Notes: generated by a model from the letters alone, not told the origin. A stretch of DNA of 64,000 bases from Aquabacter cavernae (GCF_003993795.1 NZ_RWKV01000001.1:62001-126000); one strand, 5' to 3'. Shown: positions 27,805 to 39,017, counted from the stretch's first letter. Numbers and translations are program-made.

Positions 27805-29007
27805 ATGTTGGACCCTGTGTCGGAACGCCCTCGGCCCCCATCTGCCGGGCGCGCGGTGTTCCTCAACGACACGACGCTGCGCGACGGCGAGCAGGCCCCC
27901 GGCGTCGCCTTTTCCCGCAAGGAGAAGCTCGCTTTGGCCGAGGCCCTGGTGGCGGCGGGGGTGCCGGAGATCGAGGCGGGCACCCCCGCCATGGGCGATG
28001 AGGAGATCGAGACGCTGCGCTCCATCGCCTCGCTGAAGCTGCCCGCCCGTATCGCCGCCTGGTGCCGCATGAGCGAGAACGATCTGATGGCGGCGGTCAC
28101 CGCCGGGCTGAGCGCGGTGAACCTCTCCATCCCCGCCTCCGACACGCAGCTCGCGGGCAAGCTGGGCCGCGACCGCGCCTGGGCGCTGGAGACGGTGGAG
28201 CGGGTGGTGGGCCTTGCCCGCTCGCTGGGCCTGTCCGTGGCGGTGGGCTGCGAGGATGCCTCGCGCGCAGACCCGGATTTCCTCTGCCGCCTTGCCCGCG
28301 CCGCGCAGAAGGCAGGCGCCTTCCGCCTGCGCCTCGCCGATACGCTGGGGGTGCTCGATCCTTTCAGCACCCATGCCTTGGTGCGGCGGGTGGCGGTGGC
28401 CAGCGACCTGGAGCTGGAATTTCACGCCCATGACGATTTGGGCCTTGCCACCGCCAATACCCTGGCGGCGGTGATGGGGGGGGCGCGCCATGCCAGCGTC
28501 ACCGTCACGGGCCTCGGGGAGCGGGCGGGCAATGCGCCCCTGGAGGAAGTGGCCATCGCGCTGCGCCAGACCGCGCGGCTGGAATGCGGCATTGATCCCG
28601 GCGCCTTGCGCGCCCTCGCTCTCCAGGTGAGCGCGGCGGCGGGCCGGGCCTTGCCGCGCGCCAAGGCCATTGTGGGCGAGGATGTGTTCACCCACGAATC
28701 CGGCATCCATGTCTCCGGCCTCCTGAAGGATCGCAGCACCTATGAGGCTTTGAGCCCGCAGGTGCTGGGCCGCGACCACCTTGTGGTGATCGGCAAGCAT
28801 TCGGGCCTTGCCGCCATCCAGATGGCGCTGGCGGACCAGGGCGTGCAGGTGGATGCGGAGCGCGGCCGCGCGGTGCTGGAGCGGGTGCGCGCCTTCGCGA
28901 CCCGCACCAAGGGTGTGGTGCCGCCCGCCATCCTGCGGGAATTCTACGAGGACGCCTTCAGGGAGGCGGCCCTGCGCCGCCGCCCGGCGCGGCCGGTGGG
29001 CGCATGA
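27805..29007 (+). CDS. nifV: Homocitrate synthase NifV
   Basis: A 400-residue enzyme condensing acetyl-CoA with 2-oxoglutarate to make the homocitrate ligand of FeMo-co. Motifs include [18 protein letters not shown] (metal/substrate site), [18 protein letters not shown] and [17 protein letters not shown] at 27805 is preferred for its GGAGG; an ATG at 27760 that overlaps nifS has no ribosome site. It overlaps the cysE start (ATGA). Confidence 0.95.
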   Translation: MLDPVSERPRPPSAGRAVFLNDTTLRDGEQAPGVAFSRKEKLALAEALVAAGVPEIEAGTPAMGDEEIETLRSIASLKLPARIAAWCRMSENDLMAAVTAGLSAVNLSIPASDTQLAGKLGRDRAWALETVERVVGLARSLGLSVAVGCEDASRADPDFLCRLARAAQKAGAFRLRLADTLGVLDPFSTHALVRRVAVASDLELEFHAHDDLGLATANTLAAVMGGARHASVTVTGLGERAGNAPLEEVAIALRQTARLECGIDPGALRALALQVSAAAGRALPRAKAIVGEDVFTHESGIHVSGLLKDRSTYEALSPQVLGRDHLVVIGKHSGLAAIQMALADQGVQVDAERGRAVLERVRAFATRTKGVVPPAILREFYEDAFREAALRRRPARPVGA

Positions 29008-29804
29008 CCATGCTCATGGGCGGAGGCGGGCGCCGCAGGGCCGCGCGGGCGGCGGCACTCTCGCAGGCGGAGCCGGTGGGCCTGTGGCGGCGCATCCGGG
29101 AGGATGTGGCCTGCGTACGCTCGCGCGATCCCGCCGCCCGCTCCACACTGGAGGTGATCCTGCTCTATCCCGGCGTCCATGCCCTCATCTGGCAGCGCCT
29201 GTCCCACCGGCTATGGACCGGCGGCTTCAAGTTTCCCGCGCGTTTCCTGTCCTGGCTGGCGCGGGCGCTCACCAATGTGGACATCCATCCCGGCGCGCGC
29301 ATCGGCCGCCGCTTCTTCATCGATCACGGCGCGGGCGTGGTGATCGGGGAGACGGCGGAGGTGGGGGACGATGTGACCCTCTATCACGGCGTGACCCTGG
29401 GCGGCACGTCCTGGAGCCCGGGCAAGCGGCATCCCACCCTGAAGGACGGCGTGCTGGTGGGAGCGGGCGCGAAGATCCTCGGTCCCATCATTGTTGGCGC
29501 GGGCGCACGGGTGGGCGCCAATTCCGTGGTGATCGAGGACGTGGCGCCGCGCATGACCGTGGTGGGCATTCCCGGCCGGGTGGTGAAGCCGCTGGAAGAC
29601 CGCCGGCGCCTGGGGGACGGCCGCATCGATCTTGAACATCACCTCATGCCGGACCCCGTGGGCGAGGCCATCGCCTCGCTGTTGGACCGGATCGAGTTCC
29701 TGGAGGCGCGCGTCGCCCATCTGCGCGAGGCCGCGCGGACGCCGGGCGGGGCGCCGGTCTGTTGTGAAGAGGAGAAGGGGCCATGGGTGTCCTTGAGCAA
29801 TTGA
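29004..29804 (+). CDS. cysE: Serine O-acetyltransferase (CysE/NifP type)
   Basis: A 266-residue hexapeptide-repeat transferase making O-acetylserine, the precursor of the cysteine used by NifS. The core is [24 protein letters not shown] with the catalytic His/Asp, then [19 protein letters not shown] and the left-handed beta-helix repeats. The nif-operon position, coupled to nifV and overlapping nifW by 22 bases, corresponds to nifP in Azotobacter. Confidence 0.92.
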   Translation: MTMLMGGGGRRRAARAAALSQAEPVGLWRRIREDVACVRSRDPAARSTLEVILLYPGVHALIWQRLSHRLWTGGFKFPARFLSWLARALTNVDIHPGARIGRRFFIDHGAGVVIGETAEVGDDVTLYHGVTLGGTSWSPGKRHPTLKDGVLVGAGAKILGPIIVGAGARVGANSVVIEDVAPRMTVVGIPGRVVKPLEDRRRLGDGRIDLEHHLMPDPVGEAIASLLDRIEFLEARVAHLREAARTPGGAPVCCEEEKGPWVSLSN

Positions 29805-30124
29805 AGAGCCTGTCCAGCGCGGAGGACTTCTTTGTCCGCCTGGGCGTGCCCTATGACCGGCAGGTGCTGGACGTGGCGCGCCTGCATATCCTCAAGCGCA
29901 TGGGCCAGTATCTCGCCCGCGAGACCTTCCCCGATCGCTCCGACGCGGAGATCGAGGCGGCTTGCCGGGACACCCTCGCCCGCGCCTATGCGGATTTCGA
30001 GCGCTCCTCGCCTCTGGCCGAGCGGGTGTTCAAGGTGCTGAAGGAGCGCGACCCGCAGGCGCCCGCATCGAAGACCGCCTTCGTGCCCTTCTCGGCCTTG
30101 TTCGAGAGCGTGGAGCGCACCTGA
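29783..30124 (+). CDS. nifW: Nitrogenase-stabilising protein NifW
   Basis: A 113-residue protein starting [21 protein letters not shown] with the conserved [17 protein letters not shown] and [21 protein letters not shown]. NifW protects or stabilises the MoFe protein, notably against oxygen. The gene ends the iscA-nifUSV-cysE operon just before a hairpin terminator. Confidence 0.94.
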   Translation: MGVLEQLKSLSSAEDFFVRLGVPYDRQVLDVARLHILKRMGQYLARETFPDRSDAEIEAACRDTLARAYADFERSSPLAERVFKVLKERDPQAPASKTAFVPFSALFESVERT

Positions 30125-30131
30125 CGCATCC

Positions 30132-30147
30132 TGTCGCAAACCCGACA
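30132..30147. promoter_or_regulatory. NifA upstream activator site of fixABCX
   Basis: TGTCGCAAACCCGACA is a TGT-N10-ACA site. It is the reverse complement of the site at 23081-23096. It begins 8 bases after the nifW stop. Confidence 0.86.
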
Positions 30148-30150
30148 CCG

Positions 30151-30173
30151 ACACCCCGCCAATGGCGGGGTGT
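30151..30173 (+). terminator. Terminator after nifW
   Basis: ACACCCCGCC (30151-30160), loop AAT, GGCGGGGTGT (30164-30173): a perfect 10-bp stem followed by a short CGCGTTT. It lies between the NifA site and the fixA promoter. Confidence 0.75.
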
Positions 30174-30219
30174 CGCGTTTCAAGCTCTAAAAATCAAGGA
30201 AATTCAACGGTCTGAGGTT

Positions 30220-30234
30220 TGGCACGGGTGATGC
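30220..30234 (+). promoter_or_regulatory. Sigma-54 promoter of fixABCX
   Basis: TGGCACGGGTGATGC has an exact -24 half and ATGC at -12 with correct spacing. Start expected near 30246, 24 bases before the fixA ATG. The NifA site lies 73 bases upstream. Confidence 0.82.
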
Positions 30235-30269
30235 GAAGGACAGGGCGGAGCCAGTTGAAGGAAGCCGCC

Positions 30270-31124
30270 ATGCACATCGTGGTCTGTCTCAAGCAGGTGC
30301 CGGATTCGGCGCAGATCCGGGTCCATCCCGTGACCAACACGATCATGCGCCAGGGGGTGCCCACGGTCATCAACCCCTATGACCTGTTCGCCCTCGAAGA
30401 GGCCCTGCGGCTGCGCGATGCCCATGGCGGGCAGGTAACGGTGCTCACCATGGGCCCGCCCATGGCCTCCGATTCCCTGCGCAAGGCGCTGGCCTATGGC
30501 GCCGACCGGGCGGTGCTGCTCACCGACCGCTTCTTCGCGGGTTCCGATACGCTCGCCACTTCCTTCGCCTTGTCCGCCGCCATCGCCAAGGTTTCGCAGA
30601 CCTTCGGCGCACCGGACATCGTGTTCACCGGCAAGCAGACCATCGACGGCGACACGGCGCAGGTGGGGCCGGGCATCGCCAAGCGGCTGGACCTACTGCA
30701 GCTCACCTATGTGGCGCGCATCGCCGAGCTGGACCTTGCGGGGCGCTCCATCACGGTGGAGCGGCGCGCGGAGGGCGGCGTCCAGGTGCTGCGCACGCGC
30801 CTGCCCTGCCTCATCACCATGCTGGAGGGCACCAACGAGATGCGGCGCGGCTCCATGGCCGACGCGCTGCGCGCTGCCCGCGCGGAGGTGGTGACCTGGA
30901 GCGCGGCGGATGCGGGCATCGAGGACCTCACCAAATGCGGCCTGCGCGGCTCGCCCACCGTGGTGAAGCGCGTGTTCGCCCCCGCCGCCCGCGCCGAGAC
31001 GGCGCAGATGGTGCCCCCCGCCGAGCGTGACGCGGCCGCCTCCGCCGAGGTGCTGATCGACGCCCTGTTCACCCGCGCCCCGGCCCTTGAGGCCGACCTC
31101 GCCCGCCTGGCGGCGGGATACTGA
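30270..31124 (+). CDS. fixA: Electron transfer flavoprotein beta subunit FixA
   Basis: A 284-residue ETF-beta family protein. It starts [18 protein letters not shown] and contains [17 protein letters not shown] and the nucleotide-binding [19 protein letters not shown]. With FixB it forms the bifurcating flavoprotein that uses NADH to reduce ferredoxin or flavodoxin for nitrogenase while passing electrons to quinone through FixCX. First gene of fixABCX. Confidence 0.95.
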   Translation: MHIVVCLKQVPDSAQIRVHPVTNTIMRQGVPTVINPYDLFALEEALRLRDAHGGQVTVLTMGPPMASDSLRKALAYGADRAVLLTDRFFAGSDTLATSFALSAAIAKVSQTFGAPDIVFTGKQTIDGDTAQVGPGIAKRLDLLQLTYVARIAELDLAGRSITVERRAEGGVQVLRTRLPCLITMLEGTNEMRRGSMADALRAARAEVVTWSAADAGIEDLTKCGLRGSPTVVKRVFAPAARAETAQMVPPAERDAAASAEVLIDALFTRAPALEADLARLAAGY

Positions 31125-31135
31125 AGGAGACCGCC

Positions 31136-32305
31136 ATGAGCGACGCACCCATAAGCGACGCACCCACGAGCGAGGCACCCGGGACCCCCGCCAAACCCGC
31201 GCCCGCCAAACCTGTACCCGCCCGGCCCGCAGGCGGCCGCGCGGGCATGAAGAAGGAGCTGCCCGAGCACTTCAAGGCCTACAAGCATGTGTGGGTCTTC
31301 ATCGAGATCGAGCGCGGGCAGGTCCACCCGGTGTCCTGGGAGCTGATGGGCGAAGGCCGCAAGCTCGCGGATAAATTGGGCTGCGAGCTGGCGGGCGTGG
31401 TGGCGGGGCCGCCGGGCGAGGCGACGCGCGCCGCCGCCGCCGAAGCCTTCTGCTATGGCGCGGACCTCGTCTATCTCTGCGAGGATCCCCTCCTCACCCA
31501 TTATCGCAACGAGACCTATACGCGGGCGCTCACGGACATCGTGAATGCCTACAAGCCCGAGATCCTGCTGCTGGGCGCCACCACGCTCGGGCGTGATCTG
31601 GCGGGCTCGGTGGCCACCACGCTGCTCACCGGCCTCACCGCCGATTGCACCGAGCTGGACGTGGACCCCGACAAGTCGCTGGGCGCCACGCGCCCCACCT
31701 TCGGCGGCTCCCTGCTTTGCACCATCTATACCCTGAACTACCGCCCCCAGATGGCGACCATCCGCCCGCGCGTCATGTCCATGCCGGAGCGGGTGGAGCG
31801 TCCGGTGGGCCGGGTCATCCCCCATGTCCTCGGCATGGCGGAGGACGACATCGTCACCAAGATCCTGAGCTTCATCCCCGACCGCGACGCGGCGCAGGCG
31901 AACCTTGCCTATGCGGACGTGGTGGTGGCGGGCGGGCTCGGGCTGCAATCGGCGGAGAATTTCCAGCTGGTGCGCAACCTCGCCTCGGTGCTGGGCGCGG
32001 AGTTCGGCGGCTCCCGGCCCTTGGTGCAGAAAGGCTGGATCACGTCCGACCGGCAGATCGGCCAGACCGGGAAGACCATCCGCCCGAAGCTCTACATCGC
32101 GGCGGGCATTTCCGGAGCCATCCAGCATCGCGTGGGCGTGGAGGGGGCGGACCTGATCGTCGCCATCAACACCGACCCCAACGCGCCCATCTTCGATTTC
32201 GCCCATGTGGGCATCGTGGCCGACGCCATCCGCCTGCTGCCTGCTTTGACGGAGGCGTTCCGGCGCCGCCTGTCGCCCCATTCCCGCGACCGCCTCGCCG
32301 GGTGA
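31136..32305 (+). CDS. fixB: Electron transfer flavoprotein alpha subunit FixB
   Basis: A 389-residue ETF-alpha protein with the C-terminal FAD domain: [37 protein letters not shown] and [20 protein letters not shown]. The N-terminal 35 residues are an unusual Pro/Ala/Asp-rich tail ([20 protein letters not shown]) with near-repeats, absent from most FixB proteins. It lies 11 bases after fixA with a good ribosome site (GAAGGAGA). Confidence 0.95.
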   Translation: MSDAPISDAPTSEAPGTPAKPAPAKPVPARPAGGRAGMKKELPEHFKAYKHVWVFIEIERGQVHPVSWELMGEGRKLADKLGCELAGVVAGPPGEATRAAAAEAFCYGADLVYLCEDPLLTHYRNETYTRALTDIVNAYKPEILLLGATTLGRDLAGSVATTLLTGLTADCTELDVDPDKSLGATRPTFGGSLLCTIYTLNYRPQMATIRPRVMSMPERVERPVGRVIPHVLGMAEDDIVTKILSFIPDRDAAQANLAYADVVVAGGLGLQSAENFQLVRNLASVLGAEFGGSRPLVQKGWITSDRQIGQTGKTIRPKLYIAAGISGAIQHRVGVEGADLIVAINTDPNAPIFDFAHVGIVADAIRLLPALTEAFRRRLSPHSRDRLAG

Positions 32306-32378
32306 AGCCCGCGCGGCGCCTGAGCGAACCCGCCTGGCACCGGTCGCAGACCGGAGCCGATGGTTTGAGGAGGACAAG

Positions 32379-33686
32379 ATGATCGACGAGACGTTCGACG
32401 CCATTGTCGTCGGAGCCGGCATGTCCGGCAATGCGTGCGCGCTCACCCTCGCCCAACGGGGCCTGAAGGTGCTGCAACTGGAGCGGGGCGAATATGCCGG
32501 CTCCAAGAATGTGCAGGGCGCCATCCTTTATGCGGACATGCTGGAAAAGCTGGTGCCGGACTTCCGCGAGGATGCCCCGCTGGAGCGCCATGTGCTGGAG
32601 CAGCGCTTCTGGATGATGGACGACACATCCCACATGGGGATGCATTACCGCTCCGACGACTTCAACGAGGCGCGGCCCAACCGCTACACCATCATCCGCG
32701 CCCAGTTCGACAAATGGCTCTCCCGCAAGGCGCAGGAGGCGGGGGTGACGCTGCTGTGCGAGACCACCGCCACGGAGCTGATCCAGGACGCCTACGGCCG
32801 GGTGATCGGGGTGCGCACGGACCGCACGGGCGGCATCGTGCATGCGGATGTGGTGGTGCTCGCGGAGGGGGTGAACGGCCTCCTGGGCTCCCGCGCGGGC
32901 CTGCGCGCCGTGCCCAAGGCCGAGCAGGTGGCGCTGGCGGTGAAGGAGATGCATTTCCTGCCCTCCGAGACCATCGATGCCCGCTTCAACCTCAAGGAGA
33001 ATGAAGGCGTCGTCATCGAGGCGGCCGGCACCCTCTCCAAGGGCATGACCGGCATGGCCTTCCTCTACACCAACAAGGAATCCATCTCGGTGGGCCTGGG
33101 CTGCCTCGTCTCCGACTTCCGGGACGGGCAGGAGACACCCTACGGCCTGCTGGAGGCGTTCAAGCGCCATCCCTCCATCGCCCCGCTCCTGGCGGGCTCG
33201 GAGGTGAAGGAATATGCCGCCCATCTCATCCCCGAGGGCGGCTATCGCGCGGTGCCGCAGCTTTACGGCGACGGCTGGCTGGTGGTGGGCGATGCCGCCC
33301 AGTTCAACAATGCCATCCATCGCGAGGGGTCCAACCTCGCCATGACCACGGGGCGGCTGGCGGCGGAGGCCATCTTCCAGATCAAGAGCCGCCGCGAGCC
33401 CTGCACGAAGGCGAACCTTGCCCTCTACAAGACCATGGTGGAGGAGTCCTTCGTCATGAAGGACCTGAAGAAATACAAGGATATGCCCGCGCTGCTGCAC
33501 ACCCAGTCGCGCAATTTCTTCCTCACCTATCCGGAGCTTATGTCCAAGGCCGCGCAGAATTTCCTGCGCGTGGACGGGACGCCGAAGATCGACAAGGAGA
33601 AGGCCACCTGGCGCAGCTTCGTGCAGCGCCGCTCCTGGCCCGGCCTGATCGGCGACGCCTTCCGCCTCGCCCGCGCCTGGCGCTGA
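32379..33686 (+). CDS. fixC: ETF-quinone oxidoreductase-like flavoprotein FixC
   Basis: A 435-residue FAD protein with the dinucleotide fold [19 protein letters not shown] and the second FAD motif [20 protein letters not shown]. It belongs to the ETF:quinone oxidoreductase family and passes the high-potential electrons from FixAB to the quinone pool at the membrane. The Fe-S part is provided by the separate FixX. Confidence 0.95.
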   Translation: MIDETFDAIVVGAGMSGNACALTLAQRGLKVLQLERGEYAGSKNVQGAILYADMLEKLVPDFREDAPLERHVLEQRFWMMDDTSHMGMHYRSDDFNEARPNRYTIIRAQFDKWLSRKAQEAGVTLLCETTATELIQDAYGRVIGVRTDRTGGIVHADVVVLAEGVNGLLGSRAGLRAVPKAEQVALAVKEMHFLPSETIDARFNLKENEGVVIEAAGTLSKGMTGMAFLYTNKESISVGLGCLVSDFRDGQETPYGLLEAFKRHPSIAPLLAGSEVKEYAAHLIPEGGYRAVPQLYGDGWLVVGDAAQFNNAIHREGSNLAMTTGRLAAEAIFQIKSRREPCTKANLALYKTMVEESFVMKDLKKYKDMPALLHTQSRNFFLTYPELMSKAAQNFLRVDGTPKIDKEKATWRSFVQRRSWPGLIGDAFRLARAWR

Positions 33687-33720
33687 CCTAACCCCGTTCC
33701 CGCCTCCGAAGGAGACCGCC

Positions 33721-34008
33721 ATGAGCACGCCGAGGGTTGAGGAAAAACTGTTCCAGAACCGCTATCTGGTGGATGCGGGGCGCCCCCACATCCGGGTCGC
33801 CGCGCACACCGCGCCGTCCGCGAACCTGCTGGCCATGACGCGCCTGTGCCCCGCCGGCTGCTACGGCCTCAACGATGCCGGGCAGGTGGAGGTGGTGCCC
33901 GACGGCTGCTTCGAGTGCGGCACCTGCCGGGTGCTGTGCGAGCCGTCCGGCGAGATCGAGTGGAATTATCCGCGCGGCGGCTTCGGCGTCCTGTTCAAGT
34001 TCGGCTGA
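33721..34008 (+). CDS. fixX: Ferredoxin-like protein FixX
   Basis: A 95-residue ferredoxin partner of FixC. It has the cluster residues [11 protein letters not shown] and [27 protein letters not shown], a typical FixX/ETF-QO iron-sulfur tail. It starts at an ATG after AAGGAGA, 34 bases past fixC, and closes the nif island. Confidence 0.95.
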   Translation: MSTPRVEEKLFQNRYLVDAGRPHIRVAAHTAPSANLLAMTRLCPAGCYGLNDAGQVEVVPDGCFECGTCRVLCEPSGEIEWNYPRGGFGVLFKFG

Positions 34009-34548
34009 CCATCCCGGTGCGTCATGCCTGGGGGTGTCCCGGGCATGACGCTTGTCCCATTTTGGTGCCGATGCTGTGCCCGAACCCGTTCGCGTATCCC
34101 AGGCATAGAGTGCGCTCGACCGTCAGAAGACGGGCCCAATCAACGCTCTGCCAGCCGTCATGGCCCGCCATGACGCCCATAAGGTCGGGTGTGGATCTGC
34201 GCGCTGTCCATCCGCCCTTGTCTCTGCGCGCCCGCTTGGTCCCGGCGGTGCCATGGCGGCTGATGCCGGAGCCGGGGAGAGACGCCTCAATCCGCCCTAC
34301 TTCCTGTCTGCAAAATGAGCGCGCGTGCCCGATTCTTGGGCATGATGCGATGCGGTAAATATCCTGCACCGCCAGATATTTATTCCGCATGGCCGTGGTT
34401 ATCCCTCATCTGAGACCGCAGTGAAATACGCCTGAAATTTCAGCTTGCGAGCGACGGGAAAATAGCTTTGTCTATTATCTAATTCATCGCCGCGGACGGG
34501 TTCGCGGACGGGTCCACAACCAGCCTCACAGGGAGCCCCCGCGACGCC
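34009..34548. other. Long intergenic region with palindromic repeats
   Basis: A 540-base gap with no supported gene. It contains the fixABCX terminator-like repeat (34019-34051), the palindrome CGTCATGGC-CC-GCCATGACG (34156-34175) and an imperfect inverted repeat ATGCGGTAAATATC / GATATTTATTCCGCAT near 34348-34390. The AT-richer stretch 34420-34490 before the ABC transporter presumably holds its promoter, but I could not place convincing -35/-10 boxes. Confidence 0.6.
34019..34051. terminator. Hairpin after fixX, member of a dispersed repeat
   Basis: GCGTCATGCC (34019-34028) pairs with GGCATGACGC (34042-34051) around a 13-base loop. The core resembles the repeat at 54920-55013, so it is both a probable terminator and a copy of a dispersed alphaproteobacterial palindrome. 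Confidence 0.65.
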
Positions 34549-35421
34549 ATGCTCGCTCAGCAGATCGTCAACGGCCTCATGCTCGGCGCCATCTATATGT
34601 TGGTGGCGGTGGCCTTCACCCTCGCCATCGGGGTGCTGAACTTCCTGAACTTCTCCCTGCCGGGCCTGTTCATGGTGGGCGGCATGGTGAGCTTCGGCAT
34701 GATGAAGCTGGGCTGGCCCTGGTTCCTTGCCTTCGCCGTGGCGCTGCTCGCGGCGGCCCTCATCTCGCTCCTGGTGGAGCGGCTCGCCTATCGGCGCATG
34801 CAGGGTGGGGACCCCGAAGTGCCCCTTGTGTCCTCCCTCGGCTTCCTGGTGCTGCTGGAGAATCTGGTCCTCATCCAGTACGGCTCCGACCAGCAGGCCT
34901 TTCCCGCCCTTCTGCCGGACATGAATTTCCGCATCGGCGGTCTCGTCATCGGCATGGCGCAGGTGTTGTCCCTCGCGGTCTCCCTGGCCCTGGTCTTCTG
35001 GCTGTCGCGTTTCCTCAAGGCCACCAATGCGGGCCGCCGCATCCGCACCGTGGCGGAGAGCCGCGAGACGGCCCTCCTCATGGGCATCGACATCTCCCGC
35101 CTCGTGCCCCAGCTGTTCGTGGCGAGCGCGCTGCTCGCCGCCTTCGCCGGCATCCTGTTCGCGGTGAACTACCAGCAGGTCTCCCCCTTCATGGGCGAGG
35201 GGGTCGGCTTCAAGGGCGTGGCCGCCATGATCGTGGGCGGCATGGGCTCCATCTGGGGCGCGGTGCTGGGCGGCCTGCTCATCGGCCTTGCCGAGGTGCT
35301 GTCCATCTCCTTCATCGGCGCGGACATGGTGAACATCACCGTCTACGGCCTCCTTCTCCTCATTCTCATTGTGCGCCCCCAGGGCCTGCTGGGCCGCCCC
35401 GCGAGCCGGGAGAAGCTGTGA
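34549..35421 (+). CDS. Branched-chain amino acid-type ABC permease (LivH)
   Basis: A 290-residue inner-membrane permease with about eight hydrophobic helices. Family signatures are NGLMLGAIYMLVAVAFTLAI and AAMIVGGMGSIWGAVLGGLL. It pairs with the LivM-type permease that follows; the stop overlaps its ATG. The imported ligand may be an amino acid, urea or amide; neighbouring catabolic genes suggest it need not be leucine. Confidence 0.9.
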   Translation: MLAQQIVNGLMLGAIYMLVAVAFTLAIGVLNFLNFSLPGLFMVGGMVSFGMMKLGWPWFLAFAVALLAAALISLLVERLAYRRMQGGDPEVPLVSSLGFLVLLENLVLIQYGSDQQAFPALLPDMNFRIGGLVIGMAQVLSLAVSLALVFWLSRFLKATNAGRRIRTVAESRETALLMGIDISRLVPQLFVASALLAAFAGILFAVNYQQVSPFMGEGVGFKGVAAMIVGGMGSIWGAVLGGLLIGLAEVLSISFIGADMVNITVYGLLLLILIVRPQGLLGRPASREKL

Positions 35422-36257
35422 TGAGCGGATATCTCACCGGCGTCCTCGTCGTCCTCGCCTTCAATGTCATGGCGGCCTATGCGGTCTACCTGCCCATGGC
35501 GGCGGGGCAGCTGAATCTGGGCATCGCCGGCTTCATGGCCATCGGCGCCTACGCCTCGGCCTTCCTCACCAATGAATATGGCTGGTCCATGTGGACGGCC
35601 ATTCCGCTGGGCTCCGGCCTTGCGGGCCTCATGGGGATCATCATCGGCATCCCCGTGCTGCGCACCCACGGCATCTATCTCGCCATGGCCACCTTCGCGC
35701 TGGGCCAGGTCATCTCCGCCGTCTTCCTCAATCTGGAAGTGGTGGGCGGGGCGGCGGGCTATCCCGTGTCCGACTATGCCTCGCCCCAGGTGGTGTGGGC
35801 GGCGGCGGCGGGCGTGGTGGTGCTCATGCTCTACATCTCCCGCACCCGCTTCGCGCTCTGCCTCACGGCGGTGAAGAGCGACGCGACGGTGGCGGACCTC
35901 CTGGGTGTGTCGGTGCGCGGCATGCAGGTGGCGGCCTTCGCGCTGGGCGCGGCGGTGGCGGGCTTCGGCGGCGGGCTCTATGCCCACCATTACAATTTCG
36001 TCGAGGCCCAGCATTTCAACGTGCTGCTCTCCGTCTTCACCGTGCTCTACGTGCTGTTCGGCGGCACCCAGACCGTGTGGGGGCCTCTGGTGGGCGCGGC
36101 CTTCTTCACTTTGGTGCCGGAGCTTTTGCGGGCCTCCGACCAGTGGCGCTACGCGGTGTTTGCCGCCTTCATCATCCTGTTCATGGCGGTGCGCCCGCAG
36201 GGTCTCGTCACCACGTCCCTCATGACCCTCTTCCGTCGCCGGAGGGTCACGCCGTGA
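35421..36257 (+). CDS. Branched-chain amino acid-type ABC permease (LivM)
   Basis: A 278-residue second permease of the transporter, with the LivM features NLGIAGFMAIGAYASAFLT, GIPVLRTHGIYLAMATFALG and the C-terminal GGTQTVWGPLVGAAFF. ATG at 35421 overlaps the upstream stop (TGATG). It lies in the inner membrane as partner of LivH. Confidence 0.9.
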   Translation: MSGYLTGVLVVLAFNVMAAYAVYLPMAAGQLNLGIAGFMAIGAYASAFLTNEYGWSMWTAIPLGSGLAGLMGIIIGIPVLRTHGIYLAMATFALGQVISAVFLNLEVVGGAAGYPVSDYASPQVVWAAAAGVVVLMLYISRTRFALCLTAVKSDATVADLLGVSVRGMQVAAFALGAAVAGFGGGLYAHHYNFVEAQHFNVLLSVFTVLYVLFGGTQTVWGPLVGAAFFTLVPELLRASDQWRYAVFAAFIILFMAVRPQGLVTTSLMTLFRRRRVTP

Positions 36258-37015
36258 GCGCCGCCCTCTCCATTTCGGGCCTCAGCAAGTCCTTCGCGGG
36301 CGTGCGGGCCATCCGCGACCTCTCCTTCGAGGTGCCCAAGGGCCGCACCACCGCCCTGATCGGCCCCAACGGGGCGGGCAAGACCACCGTGTTCAACATG
36401 GTCTCCGGCGTCTACGGGGTGGATGCCGGGCGCATCACCGTGAACGGCACGGACGTGACGCATATGCCCTCGCGGCGGCGCATCTCCACGGGCGTGGCGC
36501 GCTCGTTCCAGAACATCCGCCTCATGTCCCACCTCTCGGTGCTGGAGAATCTGCTGGTGGGCCAGCATGTGCGGGCCTCCTCGCTCGCCGCGCTGCTCAC
36601 CCCCTACCGCCTCATCCCCAACCACCGCTGGAAGCGGGAGGCGCGCGCGGCGCTGGCCGAGAGCGGGCTCGAAGCCTATGCGGACGAGACGGTCGGCGCG
36701 CTGCCCTATGGGGTGCGGAAGCGCATCGATCTGGTGCGCGCGACCCTGGCCGGCGCCAGCGTGCTCATGCTCGACGAGCCTGCCGCCGGCCTCAATCCCA
36801 GCGAGACCAATGCGCTGCGCGATCACCTGAGGGCGCTCGCCGCCAAGGGCGTCACCCTGCTGGTGGTGGAGCACGACATGCACTTCGTGGACAGCATCTG
36901 CGAGAATGTGGTGGTGCTGAATTTCGGCGAGAAGATCGCCGAAGGCCCCCTCTCCGTGGTGCGACGCGACCCGAAGGTGCGCGAAGCCTATATCGGCACG
37001 GACGGGGAGGACTGA
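36254..37015 (+). CDS. ABC transporter ATP-binding protein (LivG)
   Basis: A 253-residue ATPase with Walker A GPNGAGKTT and Walker B VLMLDEPAAGLN; the signature region reads PYGVRKRIDLVRA rather than the usual LSGGQ, as is common in LivG. The GTG start overlaps the LivM stop (GTGA). It energises uptake together with LivF. Confidence 0.92.
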   Translation: MSAALSISGLSKSFAGVRAIRDLSFEVPKGRTTALIGPNGAGKTTVFNMVSGVYGVDAGRITVNGTDVTHMPSRRRISTGVARSFQNIRLMSHLSVLENLLVGQHVRASSLAALLTPYRLIPNHRWKREARAALAESGLEAYADETVGALPYGVRKRIDLVRATLAGASVLMLDEPAAGLNPSETNALRDHLRALAAKGVTLLVVEHDMHFVDSICENVVVLNFGEKIAEGPLSVVRRDPKVREAYIGTDGED

Positions 37016-37018
37016 CCC

Positions 37019-37756
<738 letters not shown>

Positions 37757-37779
37757 AAACCTTCAGAGGAGTGTCGAGA

Positions 37780-38952
37780 ATGAAGCGCAGTTTCCTGTTG
37801 GGCGCCACCATGCTGGCGGCGCTCGTTGTGGCCGGCGCCGCGAAGGCGGACGGCGAGCTGGTCCTTGGCTACATGATGGCCAAGAGCGGCCCCTATGTGA
37901 GCCTCGCCAACACCAATGAGGTGGCGGTGGACATGGCGGTGGAGGAGATCAACAAGAAGGGCGGCATCAACGGCAAGAAGATCAAGGTGGTGAAGTTCGA
38001 CACCGCCGGCGATCCCAAGCAGGCCACCACCGCGCTGCGCCGCTTCGCCCAGGACGACAACGCGCTGGCCGTCATCGGCCCGTTCTCCTCTTCCGAGGTG
38101 CGCACCACCTTCCCCGTGGGCGAGCGCGAGGGCATCGCGCAGATGTCCATGGCCTCCTCCGCGCCGGGCCTCACCAAGGGCTTCACCTACGGCTTCCGCA
38201 ACACCACGGACGAGGGCAAGGTCATCGACCAGGTGATCGGCTCCCTGAAGGACAAGAAGCTGCCCACCGCCTCCGGCGCGGCCGCCTATGCCACGGACGA
38301 CGTGGTGTCCAAGTCCATCGGCACGGTGGTGATCCCCAAGCTGTTCGAGAAATACGGCATCCCGCTGAAGGGCTCGGTGGACTTCCAGCTCGCGGCCTTC
38401 GATCTCTCGCCCCAGGTGGCGCAGCTCAAGCAGATGAATCCCGACCTGGTGGGCCTCGGCTCCCCGCCGGAAGGCGCCATCAACCTCGCCAAGGAGCTGA
38501 AGCGCCAGGGTGTCTCCACGCGCCTCATCGGCGGCACCACCATCGCCGATCCCGAACTGCCCCGCCGCATGGACGGCGCCGGCGACAAGCTCACCATCGG
38601 CACCACCTTCTTCCCGGACGTGAACGCCACCACCAAGGCCTTCACCGAGGAATTCGGCAAGCGCACCAAGGCCGCCGGCCTCAACCGCACCGAGCCGAAC
38701 CAGATGGACGCCTCCGTCTATGACATCGTCTATCTCTATTCGGAGGCCATGAAGCGCGCGGGCGTCACCGGCGAAAAGGCGAAGGTCGCCGAGGAGCGCA
38801 CCGCGATCCGCGACCAGCTGGCCAAGCTGAAGGACTATCCCGCCCTCGAAGGCTCCATCTCCTTCACCGACAACGACGCGGTGAAGCCCGTCTACATCCT
38901 GGAGGTGAAGGACGGGAAGTGGACCCTGCTCGACACCCGCATGCCCAACTGA
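37780..38952 (+). CDS. Periplasmic substrate-binding protein (LivK/Leu-Ile-Val type)
   Basis: A 390-residue type I periplasmic binding protein. The first 26 residues (MKRSFLLGATMLAALVVAGA, then AKADG) form a Sec signal peptide. The mature part has GPYVSLANTNEVAVDMAVEE and VIGPFSSSEVRTTFPV. ATG at 37780 was chosen over a GTG nine bases upstream. It captures the solute for the four preceding transporter proteins. Ends at a strong hairpin. Confidence 0.92.
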   Translation: MKRSFLLGATMLAALVVAGAAKADGELVLGYMMAKSGPYVSLANTNEVAVDMAVEEINKKGGINGKKIKVVKFDTAGDPKQATTALRRFAQDDNALAVIGPFSSSEVRTTFPVGEREGIAQMSMASSAPGLTKGFTYGFRNTTDEGKVIDQVIGSLKDKKLPTASGAAAYATDDVVSKSIGTVVIPKLFEKYGIPLKGSVDFQLAAFDLSPQVAQLKQMNPDLVGLGSPPEGAINLAKELKRQGVSTRLIGGTTIADPELPRRMDGAGDKLTIGTTFFPDVNATTKAFTEEFGKRTKAAGLNRTEPNQMDASVYDIVYLYSEAMKRAGVTGEKAKVAEERTAIRDQLAKLKDYPALEGSISFTDNDAVKPVYILEVKDGKWTLLDTRMPN

Positions 38953-39017
38953 TCCGGGCATCGGCAACCTGAGGCCGGCCGGCGGAGGAGACAGCCCTCG
39001 CTTCCTCCGGCGGCACT

